64,000 nt of DNA from positions 186,001-250,000 of the forward strand of contig JAIXMR010000004.1 in the NCBI GenBank assembly GCA_025677835.1, given 5' to 3'. The notes under the pieces were generated by a model that was not told the DNA's origin, did not search any database, and was given only the letters and a program-made list of their open reading frames with translations. Positions 1 through 10,297 of the stretch are shown one piece after another (the first letter of the stretch is position 1; every line of letters begins with the position of its first letter). The position numbers and the translations under genes are program-made. The stretch is from Sporodiniella umbellata (taxonomy: Eukaryota > Mucoromycota > Mucoromycetes > Mucorales > Rhizopodaceae).

Positions 1-870
1 AACAACCACTCATCAGTCTTTGCCAGACTATTTCTTTCAATAGAATAAAAAACCTGCCTTCTTCAACGAAAGGTTGAATTTACTTTTCATAAATTTACAA
101 ACAGTGCAGCGAGTAAATTTAAGGTCATGAAATTGTTTCAACAAATGCCCAGTCACTTCTACGACAGGAATAGATAGATTAGCACCAATACAGTTGACAA
201 CAGTCATTTTATGATTTTCGGCCAAGGTACATATTCGGCATTTTTTTTAGTATTGTCGAAAATGGTGTCAGGGCACACACTATACTGCTTAGCCCATCTG
301 TGTGTTGTTTAAATGTGAATACCCAAGTGCTTCACTGCACTTATACACTTTTCAATCTCCAGATAAAAAAACCGAGCTTTATCCTGGACAGTATAACGCA
401 CACAATCCCATTTTGCGTTTGTCTCCTTCATATGAGTATCCTTATCTTTTGAATTTTCTATTAACATACGAGAAACTAAAGAAGATTCACTCGAGGACAT
501 GGTTTGCATGTATTTACTATGAGTGATAAGTGTCTCAATCACAAATTCATTCTCATCAACAGTGTTATTCATGGGCTCAGGACCACCTTTCTCATCAGCA
601 ACAGTCCCATGTTCATCTTTGTAAAAAATATCGTACTCTTGTTTAATTAGTAAAGTATTCGAAAAACAAAAGAAATATCAAGGAGAGAATACCCACCTTG
701 TATCTATACTCTTTCGGTGTCAAGAATTAGTTAGGGTGATATAGTTTCTAAAAATATGACTGAGTGACATTTTTTTTAGTTGGCCAGCAACATTGATTTT
801 GGCTGGCTAATGACATCATTCTTCATTGACTAGTAACATTGATTTTGATTGGCTGCGACATTACTTGTTG
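1..870 (-). mobile_element. Decayed DDE (Tc1/mariner-IS630-like) transposon remnant, copy A
   Basis: Read on the minus strand this stretch encodes broken fragments of a transposase N-terminal region. One fragment (572 to 309) has VDENEF followed by a helix-turn-helix-like region. A second (225 to 37) has KMTVVNCI and later KFNLSLKKAGF, the segment that precedes the DDE domain in the family. Stop codons and frameshifts separate them, so it is not functional. The same order of nucleotides recurs, diverged, at 31510-32200, and the encoded peptide matches the plus-strand copy at 30383-31374. Non-coding sequence at 780-870 (GATTTTGATTGGCTGC) is also shared with the second copy at 32167-32184, which suggests it belongs to the element's 5' end. 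The element continues beyond the left edge. Confidence 0.7.
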
Positions 871-1309
871 TAAAGACTGCAAATCGAGTAGCTCATTTTT
901 GCGTTTGACTACACAGCCCACATTTGTACAAGGTAAAAACACTTGTTTTAGATACGCGTAAAGAAAAACCAAAAAATTAGGCTGGTTTCTTTTTAACGAA
1001 TTTGTTTATGGACTACAAGGAAACATGCGTCATTTTTTGAATATGTTGTATATGATCTAAATGGCACTCATAGTTGTGTTACTATGTGATGATTGGTTTA
1101 CAGTACACATTGTCGTTCATTCAAATCTTGCCTCTATTTTTTTTTTTTTTCCTTTTTCAGTTGATTTTGAAAGTAAACTTCCAAGAAGTTTTGAATTGAG
1201 TTTTTCTCCTATTTCTTTCTATTTGCTTTTTGTCAGACAGAAATTAAAACGAAATTCCATCGATATACACACTAGACAGAATACGCACATTCATAATATT
1301 GTTTGTTGT
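871..1309. other. Intergenic, 5' flank of the DENND6-like gene
   Basis: No gene was found. There is a T-rich run around 1138-1158 and an open frame without a start from 1061 that leads into the DENND6 first exon. This is probably promoter and 5' leader. Confidence 0.5.
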
Positions 1310-3714
1310 ATGAATCACGATGACAAGATGCATACAGGCATAGAGCATTTTGGTAGAGGCTCACCTGATTCGCTTCCTCCTCGCAAATACACCGAGGCAG
1401 ATATAAGTGACTTTACAGAGTTCCCGTTGAGGAAACAAAACTCGACCTCCTTTTTACGACCCTTTTCTTCTTCGCAATCCGGCTTGAGTAGTAAAGAGGA
1501 GCCCAAGAGAGTAAGCTTGTTGGGGCAGGACATTACGGATAATGGAGAGAAGTATTTGGCAATGGATCCCTTGGACTTGTCTCGATTTAGAAAGTGGATG
1601 GTTGGGTTTTGTATTGTCAATTTTGATCTGGAAATAGGCCAGGGTAAATGGGCTGTTAATCCGACAGATAGCTAATCTATGCCCTTATTTAGCTCTAGAC
1701 TATGTTTACCCTCCTATGGATATCTCTAAAGACGAGCAAAAAAATATGTAAGAAGCTCTCACTTTATATGTACACACAAAGGAAAACTAAGGTTCAGTAA
1801 TATCTCAGCTGCTTTTCTGCATTTCCCGATTCCAACGTGTTCGAAGTAGGAGATCAAATATTCAACATAAGAATCAGAGCAAGCACTTCCAAATTTGCTG
1901 TTTCTGGTAAGAGTAAAAGTTGTGTGGGTTGTTGAATAAAATAAAAAGGCTGATTGGTTTGCAAACACTTATAGGCCCTACTGCAGACGCTGGGTTTTTG
2001 TATGGCTATGTTTTCTTCAGGCAGAAAAAGGATTCTAGTATACGACGAGGCTATTTTCAGGTAAGATCCACATTTGTTTGTACTCTGACCTAACATTTCA
2101 AAAGAAATCTTTGGTCCTGCTTTCGCAGCATCCGTATCATGGGCTATACTCAAGAATTGTGTCAATATTAGGTCCAGCTTTTTTTGATACTGGACAACCA
2201 ATGTTGGAGGCTGCCTGTATGAATATTGTACAATGGTAAGAAAATAAAAGCGAATGGTAACAATAACAAAAATACTTATATACTTGTAATTAAAAAAAAA
2301 AGGGGAGCACCTGAAGAGGGAAAGATCCTTGATTTGCCTTTCTTAGGTAGACTACTCCAAGTAGAGTTGCCGACTTGCCTGAAGCCTCAGTTACTAGAAA
2401 CAACGTCGTTTGATATGAACAAATTACAGCCCGACATGCAAGTAAGAAATCACGATTAGAAACATTTTTAAAAAAAACTCGGGGACATAAAAGAAACTAA
2501 ATCAAAATAAGATTATGGCGGCACTTCCAATTAGAGGATTATACCATCACTTTAGAGACATATTGAAGGATGTGTGGTTGTTATGGGAGTTGATGATACT
2601 GGCTGAGCCCATTGTAATTATTGCACCAGATCCAGGTGTTTGTAGTGAAGCAGTCATTTCTTTATTAGATATCATCAATCCTGTAAGTTTACATAAAAGC
2701 TTTTTTTAGTTTGAATGTTATTCAAAAAAGAATGTCGTTCTTTAGATCCCCTATTGTGGTGATTATAGACCTTATTTCACTATTCAAGATTCCGACTTCA
2801 AATCATTTGTAACAAAAAACAAACCTCTATCCAGCCTTGTTTTGGGTGTCACCAATCCATTTTTTAATACAGCTGTTGAACACTGGCCAAATATTGTTAG
2901 AGTTGGTCGCCAGCAATTGAGGTAAACTCTCAAAGGAAAATTAAGAATTTAGGACACTTTTTTGAAGCGTATTTCGTCCATAGAAAGCCTGACGGCACCC
3001 TGATCCACAGTCAAAAACATGGCCACCATTCCAATCGATCTAAGCCTGGTTTAGGCACGAAATCGAATGTGCTGTTCAATTTTGTTCAAGTAAAATTAGA
3101 GAGGCGCACATTATAAGAAATTAATTATATTTAGGGTGTTACATCAAAAAGAAAATCAGTGATTTCTAGAGATAGAGATCTTATAAAAATGATGACAGAA
3201 GCTACAGTCAGAGGATATCCGCCAGGTAACAAAAAAAAAAAAAAAAAAGTGCAAAGTTGTAAGTTTGGTATCTGAATTTTCTTTCGTATAGACTGGGTGT
3301 TGAATAATATTATGCGAAGGCATTTTGTAGATCTTACAGAGAAATTTCTTGTACCCCTCAATCGATATTTCAGTACACTTATACCAACAAGCATGTAAGC
3401 AATTCATAAAACAGATAAAAGTCTATGTACGTCCTATTTAATAGTATGTTTTTTTTTAAAAAAAAAATAGAACAACACCCACTGGTGAATTATCAAGACT
3501 GAAGCCATTTCAAACAGATCAGTTTATGAAATCCTTGAAAGAACATGGACCACAATTACCGTTCAAATCAACTTTCAAAACGCGTACATCTACTACAGAT
3601 CCAACTAAAGAGCTGTACTCTCAGTTTTTAAAATGTGGCAATTTTGCTACATGGTTACAGCAAAGAACTGCTAACGCAGAGATAGAAATGCACAAAAGAA
3701 GCTGCTCTCTCTAA
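1310..3714 (+). CDS. DENND6: DENN domain protein, DENND6 family
   Basis: Likely Rab guanine-nucleotide exchange factor acting in endosomal/recycling traffic, as known for animal DENND6. About ten exons can be joined in frame. Exon 1 ends with the family hallmark FRKWMVGFCIVNFDLEIGQ. Introns then begin near 1644, 1748, 1889, 2061, 2236, 2441, 2682, 2922, 3091, 3227 and 3395. Later exons give SAFPDSN, a GYVFFRQKKD...RRGYFQKSLVLLS block, GLPFLG-like LPFLGRLLQVELP, then PDPGVCSEAV and GDYRPYFTIQD, all in the DENND6 order. The last exon stops at 3712-3714. The start at 1310 is the first Met in the open frame; a second Met at 1328 is possible. The intron before the last exon ends in a T9A10 palindrome abutting the acceptor. 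The family assignment is secure; exact splice sites are inferred. Confidence 0.88.
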
Positions 3715-3967
3715 GCTGATTTTTTTTGTATACCAATCATACTACTCAAAAACCATATAGGTTTGTATGTTGTAAATAGAAGAATCAAATATATAAACAC
3801 AATATTTCATTTTGTATTTTTTTTTTTCCACTTTCTATTTTTTTCTTTTTTCGGAGAAAATCTATAATCACACTCAGAGAACGTGTCTTTTCATTCAGAC
3901 TCCTTGTTTTAGATAAAAAGAAAAGAAGGGGCTCTTTCTTTTATTTTCTGTTATTCCCTTTTGGCCA

Positions 3968-4588
3968 ATGGGACCCAGCATACACCATGACAGTCACCTG
4001 TATACAGATACTGTATACCAAAACCGTGCCCTTTTTATGACAGCTCGACTCAAGCAGGCCCTTAATGAGAGACAGAATGATAGCTTTTGGCGGCTGATCA
4101 CACATCGATTATATACTCTCAATTATATTTTTAGTTTTTTCGACAAGTACACTACCGAATACATACCAGGGCAAACTGAAGCTGACTTTGCAGTAAAGTA
4201 TACTCTTGAACGAAAAAAGAGACGTACAACGCTTTTGGAAGACGCATTTGCGCTTGAAAGAGGAATTATTAGTGTGAACGATCATTTACTAGAGCAGGCG
4301 GAAACAGTTTTTAAACAATGTTTGGACCTCGAAGCTAAGTTTGAGCAGAACAAACGAAACTCTATGTACATTTTTTATATTACGCAAGCTGGTCTGCTTA
4401 ATCTCTTCTCGCCTCGGGTTGAATGCGAAGATAGTGTCCTGTCAAGTGCTTTGAGAAAAGCTGTACTAAAAAACAAGGCTTGCCTTACACACGATTATAC
4501 AAACCCGTTTGAAGATGAAGGGTTTGTGGTAAATGAAGAGGATGATGCTCTGTTATTCAAAGACTGGGACCGAGTGGAAGCAGTCTAA
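3968..4588 (+). CDS. Unrecognised 206-aa protein, single exon
   Basis: One uninterrupted frame from an ATG preceded by a pyrimidine-rich leader (3840-3960). The product looks soluble and mostly helical. Its middle part is charged (ERKKRRTTLLEDAF) and its C-terminus is acidic (NEEDDALLFKDWDRVEAV). No signal peptide, membrane segment or cysteine motif is visible. Codon use looks like the neighbouring real genes, and the length makes a chance ORF unlikely in such AT-rich DNA. I do not recognise the family. It sits between DENND6 and the SSX2IP-like gene, all on the same strand. Confidence 0.6.
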   Translation: MGPSIHHDSHLYTDTVYQNRALFMTARLKQALNERQNDSFWRLITHRLYTLNYIFSFFDKYTTEYIPGQTEADFAVKYTLERKKRRTTLLEDAFALERGIISVNDHLLEQAETVFKQCLDLEAKFEQNKRNSMYIFYITQAGLLNLFSPRVECEDSVLSSALRKAVLKNKACLTHDYTNPFEDEGFVVNEEDDALLFKDWDRVEAV

Positions 4589-5199
4589 AAAAGCCTATAA
4601 GTTTTATCTTTTATTCATTTTGTAAATCATAAAAATACCACTAATAAACTTTGAACTAATCTCAGCACTTTGTACGTGCATAATTTTTGACACAAGCAAA
4701 AGCGCTCTACTATCTGTCCTTTTTATGACTGTGTGTTCAACACTAGTTAAAAGCCTTTTGTTGAGCAATTTTTTTTTGAGAAGCTTTTGTTGAATAGTAT
4801 TCAAAGTAACTCAAAGCCGCAAAACAAAGAAGAACAGTAAAATAACTTGAACAAAAGGCATCTATCGGGAATCTTTCGTACTCAAACACAATAGAGCTTT
4901 GATTAGCCATCGCTAACATCAATCGTGTTTAAAGCCGGTTGTAAAACGATATAGTATGCTACATATGTTTGTCTGAAAGCTATATCAGTGTCTGGGACAA
5001 TGAAACAGTATGTTCAAGTTCTATTACACTTTTTTTTTTTTTTGAAAAATGAAAAGCTCTCAAAGAGGAAAGAAAATGACAACAAAAGGAGCAGGAAATT
5101 TTCGAGCTAAGCCGTAGCGCGTTCAGGGCAGTGAATTATATATAAAAAAAATCATTGAAGTAAAAAAATAAAATAAAACTCTTTTCAACACGACAAACA
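4589..5199. other. Intergenic between the 206-aa gene and the SSX2IP-like gene
   Basis: AT-rich with a T15 run near 5029-5043. No supported gene; the minus-strand ORF at 4604-4804 is low-complexity and looks spurious. The 3' half is presumably the promoter of the gene starting at 5200. Confidence 0.4.
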
Positions 5200-6982
5200 A
5201 TGAACAGTACTCTATCGTTTTCGCATGACGTTGAAAAGTATATACGCATTCGATAAAAATGAGATGTAGCGAAGATTATTGATCGATTCTTTTTAATTTT
5301 ATTACTTGAAACAGTTTTTGTACACCAGATTCGTTAGATGCCTCAGTCAATTACATTAATCTATTGTTGACCAGCTATGGTTACCCAGTGCCAATTGTAA
5401 CAGATTCAGTTGAACCCGAAAATCAATGCAAAACCGTTAACTGCTTTTATGCTCTGATTAACGATAGAAAAGTAATGAAAAAAAGAACCATAAGAATTTA
5501 GATAATAACACAGAAGGTCTTAGAGAGATATGCAAGAACGACAACAGCTGTTGGATGAAATCAACAAACTATACAAAAGCCAAGAAGAATTGAATGGTGT
5601 TCTACTTACTCAAAAAAAAGAGAATGCTTTACAAAACAAAAAACTAGCAGAGCTCAGCTCCAAAATACAGTAATACTCGATCTTTACAGACACAAAGATA
5701 CTTAACAAAAATTAGATATATAGAAAAAGACCAGAAAAAGCAACAGGCTCAAAACACACGCTTAAAAGAGGAGATCGCAAAAGAAAAGAATAACACACAA
5801 TATATTAGAACGCAATACGCGGTAAAAAAAAAAAAAAAAAAAAAAATAGCAAAATACATCAAAAAAAAAAAAAGATCATCGCTCTAAAACAGAACCTCAA
5901 AAAAGCATGAGACAAAAAGACATGAACAGTCGATGCAGAAATTACAGGAAAGGCTATTAAAAGCAATGAATAGTCAAATGAAAACAAACATATCGTCGTT
6001 GGATATGAACTCTCATTTTGCGACAACTTTAGATTATGAAGCAGACAATGACGAAGTTATTCAAGTAAAAAAAAAAAAAAAAAAAAGGCACTACTGTGTT
6101 TTTAACATACTATAGGTTCGATCAATGTATGCCGATTTGCTGCTTAAATCAACTAATAGAGAAAGCGCATCCAAAAAAGAAAGTGAGGAACTGAGAATAG
6201 CTTTGATACAACTTTACGCAGGTGTAAGACGCCTGGTTGAGGATAAGACAGTGTTGTTTGAGCGCCAGAGACACTCCAAAAAGAAAGGTGCCTACCAAGA
6301 GACTACAAAGCTTAATCTGCCCATGGACTGTGGTGGAAAAGAGGCTTTACAAGAAGCAAATAATCTGCTGGCCAGGTTGAGAGAAGAATGGGATTATCAA
6401 TTGACAAAAACGCCTAGCGAAGACTTGGAAGAAAAGCTTCAGGAAAAAGAAAATGTAATACAGTCCTTGGAGAGCTCAATGGAAGAACTTCTGCAAAATA
6501 TCGGTAAAAGATATATTCTCGAGGCAAACGGTGTTTTTTGTTTCTAAAAAAAAAAAAAATAGAGTCTATGAAGATCGAGTATGAAGAGAAGATGAAAGTA
6601 TACCAAAAATATGAGCAAGGGGGATTCTTTGAGTCAGTTATATCTGAGCCAAAACCAGTAGAAATGTCTGAGTAAGTTCCTTAACGCTGATTTATTATTT
6701 TACTAAAAGAAAATTGCTTTTAGCTCTGAAAGTTCCGTTGTAGATATCCAATTTGATAGTGTATTAAAATTTAAATCTACAATGAAGAAAATAATAAAAG
6801 AACGACGCAAAATAACAGAAGCAGCGGAGGAGCTGGGAAGGCAAAGAGCACAAACACAGGTATAATCAATTCTACTTTCCTGGGATAAACAAACTAACCC
6901 AATACAGGCTGAACGTTGGGCTGTTGAGCAAATGAAATACGAGCTGCAAAAAAGAGAAGTGCTAGACGAGCCTGTTTTGTAA
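5200..6982 (+). CDS. SSX2IP/ADIP-like (fission yeast Msd1-type) coiled-coil protein
   Basis: Probable centrosome or spindle-pole/microtubule-anchoring protein. Hand-joined exons: 5200-5237, 5315-5471, 5524-about 5672, about 5716-5820, 5906-6075, 6116-6503, then exons ending 6671, 6859 and 6982. The spliced N-terminus reads FCTPDSLDASVNYINLLL, then YGYP and TVNCFYALINDR. This matches the conserved start of the ADIP domain (FCT...YI..EL..LGFP...VNCLYELL). It is followed by a long coiled coil with RTQYAHETKRHEQSMQKLQE, equivalent to the family's QYNHEMKRKEREYNKLKERL region. The C-terminus stays coiled-coil (RKITEAAEELGRQRAQTQ). Most exons are too short to appear as ORFs, so the gene is easily missed. 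Family call from motif order, moderate to good confidence. Confidence 0.72.
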
Positions 6983-7421
6983 ATAAAGACGACCTCAGAA
7001 AAATGTTTTAAAAGCAATACGTTGCTATAAGGTACTATCTCCTATTTTAAAGTGGAAACATTCGGCTTAAGCGTTTCATGAGGTGTTTTGTAAGGAAAAA
7101 GCAAGGACCTTACACTTCCCAATTACGTTGAGCGGTGGAATGTTGCCTTTTCAAAAGTCAGCTACAATCATTCAAAATCTTTTGTGATCTTGACAGAGTA
7201 GATGTAAGGTTAGTAACATAAAGGCTCACGGAGGTTTCGTGTACTCTTTTTTTTTGTACGATTATGCCCTCAAATATATCGCATTCTTTTTTCTTTTTTT
7301 TTTTTCCATTCTATAACAATAAACAAATTGCAAACATTATTGAGTTCTCAATGTGGTGAAAGATTTATTATTGAAAACACAAAATCTTGACTGCGTCCAC
7401 AAAAAACACTGTTGAATTTTC
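6983..7421. other. Intergenic, convergent 3' ends
   Basis: Lies between the stop of the SSX2IP-like gene (+) and the stop of RPS28 (-). Pyrimidine runs occur at 7250-7305. AATAAA-like signals are present near 6981 and 7319. No gene seen. Confidence 0.4.
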
Positions 7422-7835
7422 TTAACGGAGACGACGGGCTTCACGTTCGGATTCCAAGAGACAGAGAATATCGTTTTCACGGACGGGACCCTTGACGTTA
7501 CGGATGATGGAACGGTTAGTATCATCCATGAATTCAACACGGACTTGAGTAACACCACCACGAGAACCAGTACGGCCGAGAACCTTTGTAACTCTAGCGA
7601 GCTTAACGGGAGTCTTTGTGTCCTACAAAAAAAAAAAAACATAGAGAATTAGCATGTAGTCATTCAAGAGAGAGCTTTCAAGAGGAAATGGATGTTTCTT
7701 CCGATTTCTTGCGTCTTTTTTTTTTTTTTTTTTTTGACTTTTTAAAATCGAAAAGTATACATCCAATCCGTCTATGTCTCTCTTTCTTTTCATCGGTTGC
7801 TCGTTTTGTTTTTGAGGCGGTTGTTCACGTACCAT
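7422..7835 (-). CDS. RPS28: 40S ribosomal protein S28 (eS28)
   Basis: Small-subunit ribosomal protein near the mRNA exit channel. Exon 2 (7622-7422) reads [34 protein letters not shown] and [16 protein letters not shown], ending [10 protein letters not shown] and TAA. This is essentially the full eS28 length (about 68 aa). The missing first residue is supplied by a one-codon exon: ATG at 7835-7833 is immediately followed by a GTACGTG donor. A 210-nt intron runs to a TTGTAG acceptor, so the coding start is M|DTK. An intron right after the start codon is a common arrangement in ribosomal protein genes. ORFs called on either strand across the intron are artefacts. Confidence 0.95.
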
Positions 7836-10261
7836 ATCGAAAAGGGATCTATAAGAAAAGGGAAGGATTTGTATATACCACTTCCAGGTTTTGGTTTACA
7901 TGACAACCCTCAAGAGGGGAGTTAACGATGTACATAATGTCCGGTCCGAGCATTACTTTCTCTCATCCCGCACCATCTGTTGATAAATGTATCGGAATCC
8001 GAATACCTGCATTGTCGGTGTACGTAGTCACACGAAAAGAAGAAGCATACTAATTAAAAAAAAAACTCGCGTTCTAACCTGTAGAATACAGACATATTAC
8101 CATTCTACCGCAGTATCAGCAAAAAGTGCAATACTTAGCCAAATATAAAAAGCGCTCCGAATGGGGTTCAATGAAGGCTGTTTGATTGTTGGTGGGCCAT
8201 TCTATCTATCATTACTAACGACTGAAGTCTAGGAAGGTCAAAATGTCTCTGATCTTCATTTTCGTTTTTTGCAAATAGTTTATATCTAAAGTTTGGTAGT
8301 GAATCACGTTCTTACAAAGCCCGTATACAGCGGGACTGATTAAAGCCTTGACATGCGAGAGGTAGAATGATTTGTATTTTTCAATTTTCTTTCTTGATTT
8401 TCTTATCAATTATTATGCTCTACAAATACTACAGCTGCATATTGCAAGACAAGGAACCAAAAACCTAAATTACTTGTCATTCCATTACTAGTAACTGATT
8501 TTAACAAGGCTCTTAAATTTATTTGATCAGTGGCACTTTGTATTTACGCGGCTTTGATTGTGCCCTGCACACATTGTTGTTTCTAAAAGCTCAGTAAGCA
8601 TCACAAAGTGTTGATTCTCGTGTTTTTTAGAGCCATGAAAGAATTAATAAGCTTTTTTTTTTTTTTTTTTTTTTTTTTCAAGAACTGAAGAGCGCTTTAA
8701 GTGTATGGCTACTCTTGCGTGTTGTCATTTAATTGTTTGCACTTGGCTGTCGACCGAAATTGCCTCTCTCGCGTAAATTGGTGATGGAATTTGTTTACTG
8801 GATTTTATTAGCTATTTAACCCAGTTGATTTATAGACTAAACCTTTATCGAGTAAGATTAGATATCGAGTTTGTTTGTTTGTAGCTCTGCAGACGGTATC
8901 TAAATGCGCTCATCCCTATAGAAAACTCGACCTCTGTATACTACTCTAGAAGCCTGGTCAATATCTGTGGCAAATAACAACAATCAAGTGATGATTACTT
9001 TAATGTCCACGTAAAACTAACAGCCAACCAAACCAAAGTATCACAATTACTACTGATGTATAGTCTATCAGAAAAAAGCTGTCAGGATGACAAGATTTGT
9101 AAAAAGTGGTTACAGTTTGATTTGGTGACGACCTTTGTGGGTGTTTTACTAAACAAGTCTTGTACAATTTTTATGTTTGAATTTCATTTTAATATTGGCC
9201 AAGATTTTGTGCGATAAATGCAATCTGCGAAGCGTTTTTACCTTGGGTGTTCTCTATAGGTCTCTGTCTCACTTTGTCGTCTTTCTTTTTTGTTACATCC
9301 AGTCCTATTATTTCTTGCGCCCAACCGCAGCTTTATATTTAAAAATTGTACAGACTCAACTCCTTTTGATCCGCGATCGTGTGCCCCTACACTTGCTAAT
9401 AGTAAACTCCACTGTAATGTGGTTATCGTACAAGAAAAATCGGCTATAAGTGGTTATAGCCACCAACTACTCTAACCCTTCTTTTTACAAGCCCCTCTCT
9501 TCTTTTGCGTCTTTTTTTTCTGAATGTACTATTGCTTATACTGAAAAAAAAAAAAAAAAAAAAAAAGTGTGTAAATGATTGCTTTCTTAAATTTAACATT
9601 CATTCCTTAGATTTCAATTCGGTTTACGAACTGATTACGATGAGCCGACCTTGTTACAATAGAAAGGATAGTTTTAAAAAAGACCAAAAAAAGTGCAAAT
9701 GGGAACTGTTGATGTTACATGTAGTCTTAAAAAAAAAAAAAAAAAAACAGTAGTTGGGTACAGTTTTTACAAAACTGATCTGTGATAGCTTCAATCGTCA
9801 TAGTCTCAAGATAAAGAAAGTTTAGATTTCTGTGTTAAATTAATTAGATTTGCCGGTTTTGGCTGTTTTTTCAAGTGTGCAATGATTGAATTTTCTCTTG
9901 TTCTGCCCAGCATTTGCTTTTACAGATCTTTCTCGACCAATATAAGGTTGTACAATCATGGAACTCAAATATCAATGTTACTGCTAAAAACGTTAAAAGA
10001 TTGCTATCTAAAAAAAAAAAAGCGGAGGTTTAGTAGTCAATAAGAATTAGAATGACCTGGTTTTCGATCGGTTAAGCCAAATGTTTTTGTTTATCCTATT
10101 TTCAACAGTGTCCCAAATGTCTTTTCATTGGCCTAATTTTTTCCTTCTGTCCAACCTATTTTCGTCAGCTGTACACAAGGATTATTTTCTTATATAGAAA
10201 AAGTGCATTTAAATCTATTAGGTTATTGAAGCACATTTCTTTCTGTTTCTTGTCAGACGTG

Positions 10262-10296
<35 letters not shown>
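7836..10296. other. 2.5-kb gene-poor region with homopolymer tracts
   Basis: Holds the upstream region of RPS28 (left) and of the lipase-like gene (right). Long homopolymers occur at about 8655-8678 (T), 9543-9565 (A), 9729-9746 (A) and 10263-10289 (A). Several 60-90 codon ORFs (8215-8409, 9177-9475, 9505-9753) are low in complexity, contain homopolymer translations and show no recognisable motif. I do not call a gene here. Confidence 0.45.
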
Positions 10297-10297
<1 letters not shown>

